Under the pieces are notes generated by a model. That model had not been told where the DNA came from. It ran no database searches and worked only from the letters and a program-made list of their open reading frames with translations. Position numbers and translations under genes: made by a program. Of a stretch of 14,532 nucleotides of DNA, positions 1-8,300 are shown one piece after another (positions within the stretch are counted from its first letter, which is position 1; every line of letters begins with the position of its first letter). The DNA is from Chloroflexota bacterium (GTDB lineage Bacteria > Chloroflexota > Limnocylindria > P2-11E). Location: NCBI GenBank assembly GCA_005889445.1, contig VBGS01000014.1:1-14532 (forward strand), in the 5' to 3' direction.

Positions 1-650
1 CGCCGATGTGGGAAGGTCACATCGAGCCGACCCTCGTCTCGGGCGGGGTCCTCCGCTGGCGGACGCTGAAGCTCCTTGGGATCGGCGAGAGCGCGGTCGA
101 GGAGAAGCTCGATGAGCTCGTTCGTTCGACGAGTCCGACCGTCGCGACGTACGCGAAGAACGACGGCGTGCACGTCCGCATCGCTGACAAGGCGGGGGCC
201 GCGTCCGCGGCCGATGCGAACGTCGCGCGTGTGGAGCGCGAGATCCGCGCGCGGCTCGGCGAATACGTCTGGGGTACGGACGACGAGACCCTGGGGTCGG
301 TGATCGGCGGAGCGCTGACGAAACGTGGCTGGCGCCTCGCGCTTGGCGAGTCACTCTCTGCCGGAGACATCACGCGCACGCTCGCCGACGTCCCGGGCGC
401 CGCGGCGTGGCTCGCGGGTTCCGTCGTGCGCATCGACGCCGGCGACGCCGAGCTGGCCCGGGATGCGCGCGCGCTGCGGGCGGACGTTCTCTTGCTCACG
501 CCGGCTGGCGCGACCGAAAGCGAGGTCCACGCGATCACGCCCGCGGGCGATCGACGGATGCCGTTCCGTTTCCGAAGTCCCGCCGACGGCCGGCGGCGCG
601 CCCTGCTAAGCGGTCTGGATCTGCTGCGCCGCGTGCTGCTCGCCGACTAA
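1..650 (+). CDS. cinA: CinA-like protein, 3' part (5' end outside window)
   Basis: The reading frame is open from the window edge, so the ATG at position 6 is probably internal; about 200 N-terminal residues (the MoCF-type domain) are missing. Counting from that ATG, residues 1-60 resemble the middle KH-like region of CinA (KLLGIGES, SPTVATYAKNDGVHVRI). Residues 76-214 resemble the C-terminal PncC/NMN-deamidase domain: RLGEYVWGTDDETLGSVI, then ESLSAG at 115-120 in place of the usual ES(C/L)TGG, then VPGAAAWLAGSVV. The family's GAVS segment and GIAGPGGG loop are absent or unrecognisable, so the domain is roughly 40-50 residues short and its activity is doubtful. Family role: pyridine nucleotide recycling by NMN deamidation, with ADP-ribose pyrophosphatase activity in the missing N-terminal domain. 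The last 45 bp overlap the end of the convergent GT87 gene. Confidence 0.82.
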   Translation, partial: PMWEGHIEPTLVSGGVLRWRTLKLLGIGESAVEEKLDELVRSTSPTVATYAKNDGVHVRIADKAGAASAADANVARVEREIRARLGEYVWGTDDETLGSVIGGALTKRGWRLALGESLSAGDITRTLADVPGAAAWLAGSVVRIDAGDAELARDARALRADVLLLTPAGATESEVHAITPAGDRRMPFRFRSPADGRRRALLSGLDLLRRVLLAD

Positions 651-1802
651 CGCTCCTCGGCGGTACGGCCAGAGCGACCAGGCGATCGCGGCAAAGAACG
701 CGAGCGGCACCGCGATGCTGAACGTCTCGTCATGCCGCGCGACCCCGAGCACGTAGAAGAGCGGCGACACGAACAGGAGCGCCGCGGCGCCACCCAGCGC
801 GAGACGGGTCATCGCGTGTTCGCGTCCAGCCGCGGCGAGCACGCCGCAGGTGATGACGAGCGGCACGAACAAGAGGACCTGGTCGTACGACCAGCTGTAG
901 ATCGCGCCCGCGCTCGACAGCGCGAGCCAGATCGCCAGCCACGCGTCGCTCCCGACGGCGAACCGCGAGGCGAGAACGATGCCGCCCGCGACGATGACCA
1001 CCGCGACGACGCGGCCCGTCGGTCCGAAGAGCTCGCCGAGCGCCGACAACAGGACGGCGGAGCGTCCCGTCCTGCGCGGGGGGATGTCCGCAAGCCATGC
1101 GGGAAACCAGTCTGGGAACGCAAGCCAGGCGCAGATGATGAGCGTCCCGGCGACGACCAGCGCATAGCGAATGAACCGTCGGTACCGATCGTCCGTGAAT
1201 GCGGGAATGAGAAGCCCGATCGCGGTCCAGACGAAGAGCTGCGGCTTCGCGAGAAACGCCAGGGCCGCGAACGCCGCGCGCCGCGCGTGTCCCGCGCGGA
1301 CCATGAGGACGACGGCCCCGAGGGCCGACATCAGCAGTAGGGCCCACTGCCCCAGCACCACCGCGTGAAAGCCGGGTTGCCCGACGAACAAGGCGAGGCC
1401 GAGCGCGCCGTGGACAAGTGGTCGCGCCGGGACAAAGGAACGCAGGAGCGCGCGAAGCGCGATCGTTGAGAGGGCCATCGACCCGATCATCCAGATCCAC
1501 GCGGCCACCTCGAGGGGCAGGAGCCCGAGCGGAAGAAGCGCCACGACTTCCCAGGGCATGTAGTCATCGACGAGCGCGTCGGGAGTCTTCGTTCCAAGCG
1601 CGACCGCGGTCGCGTCATAACGCACGGGATCCCACGGGCTCACTCCAGCCAGCACGGTCGCGGGCCCGGACCAGATACCCGAGAAGTCGTTCTGATGCAC
1701 CATCTCGAGTCGCCGTCCGAGCGGTCCGAGCAAAGCGATGAACAGAGCGCCGGCGAGGATCGCGATGAGGAATGCGGCATCCGCGCGGCGCTCCTGGCTC
1801 AC
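606..1802 (-). CDS. GT87-family (DUF2029) polytopic membrane glycosyltransferase
   Basis: A 398-residue protein with about ten hydrophobic segments. The first membrane helix (about residues 8-26) is followed by an extracytoplasmic loop containing QNDFSGIWSGPATVL and SPWDP (about 37-60). This matches the GT87/DUF2029 signature, in which the Asp (D39 here) is the expected catalytic or metal-related residue. DDYMPWEVVALLPLGLLP near residues 79-96 fits the next conserved loop and helix. Family members are polyprenyl-phosphate-mannose-dependent (GT-C) enzymes that build envelope glycans; the substrate cannot be read here. The start is a GTG 22 nt after the stop of the upstream frameshifted gene, with only a weak Shine-Dalgarno, so the start is tentative. 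It is probably the last gene of the vanW-like, DUF5667, GT87 group. Its 3' end overlaps cinA on the other strand. Confidence 0.85.
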   Translation of the reverse strand: MSQERRADAAFLIAILAGALFIALLGPLGRRLEMVHQNDFSGIWSGPATVLAGVSPWDPVRYDATAVALGTKTPDALVDDYMPWEVVALLPLGLLPLEVAAWIWMIGSMALSTIALRALLRSFVPARPLVHGALGLALFVGQPGFHAVVLGQWALLLMSALGAVVLMVRAGHARRAAFAALAFLAKPQLFVWTAIGLLIPAFTDDRYRRFIRYALVVAGTLIICAWLAFPDWFPAWLADIPPRRTGRSAVLLSALGELFGPTGRVVAVVIVAGGIVLASRFAVGSDAWLAIWLALSSAGAIYSWSYDQVLLFVPLVITCGVLAAAGREHAMTRLALGGAAALLFVSPLFYVLGVARHDETFSIAVPLAFFAAIAWSLWPYRRGALVGEQHAAQQIQTA

Positions 1803-1824
1803 CTGCCGCAGATGCTAGCGGGGC

Positions 1825-2190
1825 CTAGTGACGATCTTGTTTCTTCTGCGACGGTGACGGCGTCCGCTGGCTCCCCGCTTTGGCCTTCTTCGCGGCGGCC
1901 TTGGCGTCGTCGGCAGCTTTGCGTGTCACCTCGGCGACGTGCTCGCCTTTCGTCGTTGGTGCGGGGGTCGTGCGCGTGAGCGGACTCGCGGTCGCGCGAG
2001 TCGCCGGGGTAGCGCGCTGCTCGGACGGCGCCGGCGGGTCGGTGCGCCGCGTCGCCGGGACCGCGGGTGCGGTGTCATCGCCCTCATCGACGCGGGGCCG
2101 CGGCGCGGCGTTGCGCTCCGCGAGCGACGCGATCTGATCGGTGGCCGCGGCCGCCTGTTGCGCGATCGCCGCCGCCGGCGTGAGGTCGCT
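1825..2190 (-). pseudogene. Displaced C-terminal tail of the DUF5667 protein (frameshift)
   Basis: Reading on from the upstream gene after skipping one nucleotide near 2188-2191 gives about 120 further residues. They begin SDLTPAAAIAQQAAAATDQI, continue as a Pro/Thr/Ala-rich stretch, and end in a Lys-rich tail (KAADDAKAAAKKAKAG, then SQKKQDRH). Codons here keep the G/C-rich third positions of real genes, whereas the uninterrupted frame of the upstream gene turns into Arg/Gly-rich codons and stops at 2084. The span 1825-2824 is 1000 nt, one more than a multiple of three, which fits a single-base insertion. There is no convincing independent start codon with a ribosome site, so I read this as the tail of one protein rather than its own gene. 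Confidence 0.6.
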
Positions 2191-2824
2191 CGCACTCGTC
2201 GATCTTTTGCTGCAGCTGGGTGACGAGCGTCGCGGTCTCGGGTTGCATCGATTCGACCTGCGCGAGCTCGGCGGCGGCGTACGCGAGGTGCTCGCCATAC
2301 TCGCTGGTGGCGACGATCGCGTCATCGTCGGTCCCGCTGGTCGCGAGCGCGGTCGCCTCGGCGAGCCGGTGCTCCGCGATGGACAGCTCGACCGCGGCGC
2401 GATCCTCGTACGTCGTCGTGAGCGCGAGCCGCGCCTGCTCGGACGCGAGCTTGACCGAATAGAGCGGATCTTCGGCGACGGCCCCCGCGCTCGCGACCAT
2501 CATGCTCGCACCGATGCACGCCAGCACGAGCGCGACCGCGAACCCTCGCATCGCGTAGGGCTCGGGCTTCGCGAGTACCTCAAAGAGGTTCGCCACATGA
2601 TCGGCCAGCGTCGCGCGATGCGGGTGCAGGGCGTCGAGCACGCGAGACCGAATTCGGGAGCGCGTCGGCGCGTCCGGCGCGGAGAAGGGGTCCTTGTGTA
2701 GCCGAAGCGCAAGCCGGACGGTTTCGCGGAGCGCGGGGTCGCGGATGTCCTCGAGAAGCCGGTCGCCCCGGGCGACCTCCTCGATCAGCCGAGCCGTATC
2801 CCTGGCGGTCCGACGTCCCACCAC
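2084..2824 (-). CDS. DUF5667-type single-pass membrane protein, probably frameshifted near its end
   Basis: Residues 1-90 form a charged helical N-terminal region (EEVARGDRLLEDIRDPALRE, then RIRSRVLDALHPHRATLADH). A transmembrane helix at about 92-115 (FAVALVLACIGASMMVASAG) is followed by EDPLYSVKLASEQARLALT. This resembles the DUF5667 signature, a GDPLYPLK-like motif just outside the membrane. The helical region up to about residue 212 contains QLQQKIDECE. After that the frame becomes Arg/Gly-rich and stops, while a plausible tail continues in the next frame down to 1825. DUF5667 proteins often occur near ECF sigma factors in high-GC bacteria, but no sigma gene is visible here. The start is one of two adjacent GTG codons (2822-2824 or 2819-2821) without a clear Shine-Dalgarno, 62 nt behind the vanW-like gene. 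The biochemical role is unknown. Confidence 0.72.
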   Translation of the reverse strand: MVGRRTARDTARLIEEVARGDRLLEDIRDPALRETVRLALRLHKDPFSAPDAPTRSRIRSRVLDALHPHRATLADHVANLFEVLAKPEPYAMRGFAVALVLACIGASMMVASAGAVAEDPLYSVKLASEQARLALTTTYEDRAAVELSIAEHRLAEATALATSGTDDDAIVATSEYGEHLAYAAAELAQVESMQPETATLVTQLQQKIDECERPHAGGGDRATGGRGHRSDRVARGAQRRAAAPRR

Positions 2825-2853
2825 GCGCTTAACGGGTCGTTCGGTTGGTCGTT

Positions 2854-2887
2854 ATCCCGCCCACTGTCAGCCGGGTCTCGGCGGGAT
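2854..2887 (-). terminator. Hairpin directly behind the vanW-like gene
   Basis: A perfect 8-bp inverted repeat (ATCCCGCC at 2854-2861, GGCGGGAT at 2880-2887) with an 18-nt loop abuts the TAA stop of the vanW-like gene. No U-tract follows on the minus strand, so it may be a weak terminator, an attenuator or an mRNA 3'-end stabiliser inside the operon rather than a strict stop. Confidence 0.35.
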
Positions 2888-4710
2888 TACGGCGTGGGAG
2901 GCTTGTCGACCACCTTTGGAAGGCCACCCCAGACCGGGGCGTAGTGGCTTGCGAAAAAGTCCTCGTGGATCACCTTGCCGTTCTCGAGCACCGTGCGCGT
3001 GCGGAACACATCGCGACCATCGACCGAAACTCCGACGGGGAACGCCGGATCTGCCGGCTGATCCGCAGCGGGATGTACGAAGTTCTTTTGGACCGCATCA
3101 CTGACGACGACGGTGCGACCGGTCGGGATGCTCCATACATCGATAGTCAGCGATGTGTCGCCGCTCCACGACCAGATGAACACCGGATTCGCGGTGTCGT
3201 TGCGCCACTTGAAGTCCACGCCGGGCTCGAACACGGCGGCGTCGTAGCCGATCGGATAGCGATCGATGTAGTAGCCGTGCGCGTGGCGCTCGACGATGTC
3301 GTAGCCCTGCCGAGAGATCGCATTGAAGATCGTCGTCGACACCTGGCAGAGGCCGCCGCCGATGACGTTCTCGTCGGAGCGGTTATTGATGATCGCGCCG
3401 GCGTACATGTAGCCGCGGTCGACCGTCACCGGACCGAGCAGCTCCCAGAACGAGAAGGTCTCGCCGGGCATGATCACGACGCCATCGAACTGCGATGCCC
3501 CCGTGGAGATGTTCGCGTGGCGCGAGACGCTCGGCGGGTAGGACGTGGTGAAGGTCGACGTTCGCGAGAGCTTCGGCGCGAGCTGCTGCGCCTGCTCGCT
3601 CGTGAAAGCGGATTTGTCGACGGTCGCGGGCGCGGCGACCTCGCGGCTCGTGCCGCCGACCGGCTGCAGAAGCTGATCCATGAACGCCGCACGCAGCTTC
3701 TCCTGGTCGATGCGAACGCCGCTCTCGGATGGAACGATCGAGACCGCGCCTTCCTTGCTCACCTGGTACTTCGCGCTCTTGCCGGGATGATCGAGCACCT
3801 TGCCGAGCGCGCCGACCCACGAAGCGACACGTTCGCCCGCGAGCGAGACGGTGTAGCGAGACCGCGACGCGGGGGCGATCGCCTCGCCGGGAATCGGAGC
3901 CAGCTCTCCGGGTCGCGCCGCGACGCGGTCGATCACGAGCAGCGTCGCGAGCCCCGCCGCGCCTTCAGTCCAGCTGCGATCTTCGACGGTGACGGTGAGC
4001 GGCGTGATCACGGCGCTGGCGCGCGCGTAGGCCTCGTCGAACCCAGACGCGTCGACCTCGGGATAGGACGCACGCACCCGAAGCGGAACCTCGCGGTCGC
4101 CGAGCGAGTCCGCCGACAGCAGGCCCGCCACCGTAGCGACGCGGTCTACGACGCGACCGAGCTCTGGCTTCGTGACCTCAAGACCCTGAGCGCCGATGCG
4201 CAGATCACCCGAGATCGGCGCGCGATCCACCTCGCGCGCAGCGTTCGCCACGAAACGGTCCAGGGCGTCGCCCTGCGCGCGCATTGCGAACGGGATGCCC
4301 GCCTCGCCGCGAAGCGCGTCGATCCAGGCGCCCAGACGACTCGGTAGCGTCCCGCCCTTCCCGTACGCGAGCGCTGTCGCGACCGCGCCATCGAGGTCCG
4401 GCGCGATCCCGAGGGCGCCGTTGGTCGCGCGCCAGACGCTGCCGCCACTAGTGAGCGTTACGGTCGAAGCGCTCCACGGAGCGGCGAGCTCGCTCTCGAG
4501 GCGCGTGCGAATCGCGGGTCCCTCGAGGGACCCGATCGCAACACCCCCGACGCTGAGGCCGGGAAGCGCACGGCTCTCATAGGCGGTCGCCGCCGCGGCC
4601 GCGATGCCGAGCGCGAGCGTGACCACGACGAGCGGCGCGACGATGAGCTTCCAAAGGAAACGACGCGCGGGGCGTAGCGTGCGCTCGCCGCTTCGCGCCA
4701 AGACCGCCAT
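2887..4710 (-). CDS. VanW/YoaR-like membrane-anchored envelope protein
   Basis: A 607-residue protein. A short basic N-terminus and one transmembrane helix (about residues 22-43) anchor an extracytoplasmic part. Two regions, about 50-190 and 225-365, have the layout of tandem putative peptidoglycan-binding (PG_binding_4) domains. The VanW domain spans about 387-517, with FDGVVIMPGETFSFWELLGP, then GGGLCQVSTTIFNA (451-464) and the aromatic/His segment VERHAHGYYIDRYPIGYD (473-490). The last ~75 residues (VSVDGRDVFRTRTVLENGKV and following) resemble a G5-like beta domain. Homologues such as YoaR are cell-surface proteins of uncertain biochemical activity; VanW was named from glycopeptide-resistance clusters, but nothing here indicates resistance. 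The ATG start has a GGGGAGG Shine-Dalgarno about 11 nt upstream. It is probably the first gene of a group with the DUF5667 and GT87 genes, which fits envelope assembly. Confidence 0.88.
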   Translation of the reverse strand: MAVLARSGERTLRPARRFLWKLIVAPLVVVTLALGIAAAAATAYESRALPGLSVGGVAIGSLEGPAIRTRLESELAAPWSASTVTLTSGGSVWRATNGALGIAPDLDGAVATALAYGKGGTLPSRLGAWIDALRGEAGIPFAMRAQGDALDRFVANAAREVDRAPISGDLRIGAQGLEVTKPELGRVVDRVATVAGLLSADSLGDREVPLRVRASYPEVDASGFDEAYARASAVITPLTVTVEDRSWTEGAAGLATLLVIDRVAARPGELAPIPGEAIAPASRSRYTVSLAGERVASWVGALGKVLDHPGKSAKYQVSKEGAVSIVPSESGVRIDQEKLRAAFMDQLLQPVGGTSREVAAPATVDKSAFTSEQAQQLAPKLSRTSTFTTSYPPSVSRHANISTGASQFDGVVIMPGETFSFWELLGPVTVDRGYMYAGAIINNRSDENVIGGGLCQVSTTIFNAISRQGYDIVERHAHGYYIDRYPIGYDAAVFEPGVDFKWRNDTANPVFIWSWSGDTSLTIDVWSIPTGRTVVVSDAVQKNFVHPAADQPADPAFPVGVSVDGRDVFRTRTVLENGKVIHEDFFASHYAPVWGGLPKVVDKPPTP

Positions 4711-5009
4711 CTGTGTTGGTGCCTCCCCGAGCGCCCTCTTGTCGCTCCGCTTGGTACTCGAGCAAACCGCGTGCCGTGAAGCGTCCGTCTGCTTGCCCGG
4801 TGAGACTCTCTACTTCTTAGACGAACGGAGTGTCACGGTCGTTCCGATGCCGAGGCGACTGATTTGAGACCAGCCTAACTCTTACGTCTGTCGTTCATCC
4901 GACGTTTGCGAATAGCTCTACTGCTCGGGCGACCTAATCAAATCGCACGATGCGCATCGAATAACGAGGAGCAGCGCGTTCTATTCGCGCGCAGAGAAAA
5001 ATGAGCGAC
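4711..5009. other. Gene-free region upstream of the vanW-like gene
   Basis: About 300 bp with visibly lower GC than the flanks, especially 4861-5000. I find no ORF with coding character, no tRNA-like T-arm and no recognisable riboswitch core. It must hold the promoter of the minus-strand vanW-like gene. A weak candidate is GTGACA (minus strand, 4831-4836) with TAGAGA (4807-4812) 18 nt downstream, which is too far from consensus to assert. Confidence 0.5.
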
Positions 5010-5288
5010 GAGCGGTTCATCCGCGAGGAGCCATTCCACCAGCCTGAGCGGCGTGTCGAGTCACGGAGGCGGCAGCCGACGGGACGAGATGCTTGAGCAG
5101 GAGGAGCGGTTCATCCGCGAGGAGCGAGTCCACCAGCCTGAGCAGCGTGTCGAGTCACGGAGGCGACAGCCGACGGGACGAGATGCTTGAGCGAGGAGCG
5201 GTTCACCCGCGACGAGCGAATCCACCAGCCTTGAGCAGTGTGTCGAGCCGACGCGGCTGAGCCGCGGAGGCGAGACGCTTGAGCAAGA
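5010..5288. repeat. Three tandem copies of a ~93-bp intergenic repeat
   Basis: Copies begin with GAGCGGTTCA at 5010, 5104 and 5196, giving periods of 94 and 92 bp, and each ends with GAGATGCTTGAGC or GAGACGCTTGAGC. Copies 1 and 2 are near-identical, sharing for example GTGTCGAGTCACGGAGGCG and AGCCGACGGGACGAGATGC. Copy 3 has diverged and carries CGCGGCTGAGCCGCG, a perfect small hairpin, near 5251-5265. Each copy contains the short dyad GCGGTTCATCCGC or GCGGTTCACCCGC. The periods are not multiples of three and the frames do not stay open in register, so it is not coding. The function is unknown; it lies behind the nrdJ terminator and upstream of the vanW-like gene. Confidence 0.85.
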
Positions 5289-5328
5289 GAAAGGCCCGGC
5301 ACCCCAGGGGAGCAGGGAGTGCCGGGCC
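5284..5328 (-). terminator. Rho-independent terminator of nrdJ
   Basis: A perfect 10-bp inverted repeat, GGCCCGGCAC (5293-5302) and GTGCCGGGCC (5319-5328), with possible further CCC/GGG pairing inside the loop. On the minus strand it is followed immediately by TTTCTCTTG, a U-rich tract. It lies about 50 nt downstream of the nrdJ stop codon. Confidence 0.8.
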
Positions 5329-5338
5329 ATTAGGCGGG

Positions 5339-5362
5339 CTGGCCGACGGGCGGGTCGGCCAG
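5339..5362 (-). terminator. Second hairpin just behind nrdJ
   Basis: A perfect 9-bp inverted repeat, CTGGCCGAC (5339-5347) and GTCGGCCAG (5354-5362), with a 6-nt loop, between the nrdJ stop codon and the U-tract terminator. It has no U-tract of its own. It may protect the mRNA 3' end or act together with the neighbouring terminator. Confidence 0.5.
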
Positions 5363-5379
5363 GGCCTGACAGAGGGAAG

Positions 5380-8300
5380 TTAGCTACACCCGGTCGTCTC
5401 TCCGCAGTTCTCGCACTTGTGGCAGGTCCCGTTTCTCACGGTGAGCCAGCCGCAGCGCGGGCATGGCGGCGCGTCGGGTGTGGAATTGAGACGCTTGTAT
5501 CCGGTCGCCTGCGCGGGCGAGGCGGTCGCGTGGCCGTTGCCATTCGTCGTGGCGGGTTCGCTCTGCGCCGTCGCGAGCTGCACGACACGATCGAGCAGCT
5601 GCTGCTGGGCCGGCGGATCGGCGACCTCGGTCGTGCGGACAAGACCAAGCTCCGCGCGGTCCTGCTCCGAGAGGAAGCGATTGCCGATCCAGCGGAAGAC
5701 GTAGTCGACGATCGACTTCGCGAATCCGATCTCCGGATTGCCGGTCCAGCCGGAGGGCTCGAAGCGCATGTGCGCGAACTTCTCGACGAGATGCGGCAGC
5801 GGGACCCCGTACTGGAGCGCGAGCGAGATGCTGAGACCGAAGGCGTCCATCATCCCCGAGAGGGTCGACCCCTCCTTCGCCATCGTCACGAAGAGCTCGC
5901 CCGGCGTCCGATCATCGAAGAGGCCCACGGTGATGTAGCCCTCGTGTCCTTCGATCGAGAACTTGTGGGTGAGCGATGCGCGCGTGTCTGCGAGGCGACG
6001 ACGCGGTGGGCGTGCGACCTCGACGATCCGCTCGACGACGGTCTCCGTCGGCGCGGTGGACTTGCTGTTGGTCTCCTTGTTGCTCGTGTTGACCGGCTGG
6101 ACCTTCTTGCTGCCGTCGCGATAGATCGCGATCGCCTTCAGTCCGTTCTGCCACGCCTCGATGTACGCGTCGGCGACGTCGTCGACCGACGCGGCCTCAG
6201 GAAGGTTCACGGTCTTGCTGATCGCGCCTGAGATGAAGGGCTGGACCGCGCCCATCATCTTGATGTGCCCGGTGTGGTGGATCGTCCGCTCGCCGTTCTG
6301 CGGCTTGAAGGCGCAGTCGAAGACCGGTAGGTCATCGGCACGCAGACCGGGGGCGCCCTCGATCGTTCCGTACTGCTCGATGTACGTGGTGATCGTGCCT
6401 GCTTCGGTCTCGGTGTAGCCGAGACGCCGCAGCGCGGCCGGGACGGTCCCATTGACGAGCTTGAGCATCCCGCCGCCGACGAGCTTCTTGTACTTCACGA
6501 GCGCGATGTCCGGCTCAACACCGGTCGTGTCGCAATCCATCATGAAGCTGATCGTTCCCGTGGGGGCGAGGACCGACGCCTGCGCGTTGCGGTATCCGTT
6601 GTCCCTTCCGAACGCGATCACATCGTCCCATGCCTGGCGCGCCGCCGAGAGCAGGCTCGCCGGGAGAAGCTCGTCGCGGATCCGGTACGCGTGCAGGCGG
6701 TGCATCTGCATGACGCGGTCGTGGGCGTCCTTGTTCTTGGGATACGCCTCATATGTGCCGACGGCGCCGGCGAGACGCGCGGACTGCGCGTACGCGGACC
6801 CGGTCATGAGCGCGGTGATCGCCGCCCCGTAGGCGCGACCCTGATCGGAGTCGTATGGGAGCCCGCGCTGCATGAGCAGCGCGCCAAGGTTCGCGTACCC
6901 AAGGCCGAGTTGACGGTGCGTGCGCGCGTTCTCCGCGATCTTCGGGGTCGGGTAATCCGAATATCCAACCAGGATCTCCTGCGCGGTGAACACGACGTCG
7001 ACAGCCGCGCGGAAACGGTCGACCTCGAACTCACCATCGCTGTGCACGAACCGCAGGAGATTGAGCGAGGCGAGGTTGCACGCCGAGTCGTCGATGCTCA
7101 TGTATTCGGAGCAGTTCGCGACAACGACTCCGTCGACGATGTACGAGTGATTGAGTGGCTCGGTGAGGTTGTAGACGACGGCCTGACCGTCAAACTCGCG
7201 CGAGCTCAGCCGGGTCGTCGGCTTGGTCTGATACCTGGTGACCTGTTGGAGCAGGATCTCCAGCTCTTGCTGCTTGCGCGGGCTCGAGAAGCCGATCCAC
7301 TCGGCGAAACGATCGGTGTCCGACCCGGTGATCCGAAGGTCGTAGCCCGGACCGGAGTCGTAGGTCACCGCTTCTCCACTGACGCGTGTGTAGGTGAACG
7401 CGGCAGGGCCGCCATCGCTGTTGTTGTAGATCCGCCCGCGGACGCCGAATGCGCTGAGGAGCTTCTGCACGTCCTTCAGGAGCGCCTCGCTGTGGCTGCC
7501 GAGACCGACGTACCGAGTCCCTTTGCCGTCCTCGATGCGTGAGACACAGCCGTCAGCTCCGAAGAGACCGCGCAGGAAGGCCGCCTGGATTTCTTGAGGC
7601 GCCGTGAAGAGCGCAGTCGGCACGCGCTTGAAGGGAGCGCGTGCTGACGTCACGCCAAGGCCGAGGAACAGCTCACGCACAGCTTGGCTCCCAACGCGCA
7701 GCTGCACCGTGCCGTTGTCCATGGCCTGTCGGCTCGCGCCGCCAAAAGCCTCTGCGATGAGGCCTTCGTGGCTGTCGAGGAGGCCATTCGTGAGATCGTC
7801 CGCGCCGTACACCCACTCGGTCCGCGTCGCGGTGAGGTCGCCGTCGCCGATCAGATGACCGGTGAGCTCGGCGAGACCCTCGCTCCAACGGGTAGGAAGC
7901 TCTCGCGTGATCACGGAGCCGCCACGGCGATACGAGCGCGCCAAAGCCTCCACCTTCACCGGTAATTCCCACCGCGCGTCCGTCGGCTCGGTCGCTGCGT
8001 CATTGAGGAAGATGTCGTCTTCCATGGTGAGCTTCTCGGCCTCGACCCACCCGCGGTTCGCGGTCCAGACGCGGTGATTCGGCGTGCAGCGCAGCTCACC
8101 ACCATTGCTGAAGCGCAGCCGAACGATCGGCGAGGTCCCGTTCCTCATCACCGCGACCGGCCGAGACGCGACGACGCCGTGGGACGGCTTCTCGCCGGTG
8201 ACAAGGTTCGTGTAGACGCGAATGTCCTCTTCGGCCTTGACACGCTCGAACAGCTCGGCGATCGGAAGAAGGCCGGCGGTCGTATGCACGCGAGCATCCG

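Noticed and set aside
606..650. Functional meaning of the 45-bp convergent overlap between cinA and the GT87 gene.
   Set aside because: Both C-termini look natural, and short convergent overlaps are common in compact high-GC genomes.
2845..4347. A 500-codon open frame on the plus strand.
   Set aside because: It is antisense to the vanW-like gene, whose domains and motifs are clear. The translation is Arg/Asp/His-rich with no recognisable domain.
5061..5330. Short open frames within the tandem repeat region.
   Set aside because: Repeat periods of 92-94 bp shift the frame from copy to copy, and the frames run into the nrdJ terminator. No start signals.
4700..5380. tRNA, CRISPR array or IS ends in the gene-free stretch.
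   Set aside because: No T-arm consensus was seen. The three repeat copies are contiguous long units rather than short repeats with unique spacers, and no flanking inverted repeats or transposase fragments are visible.
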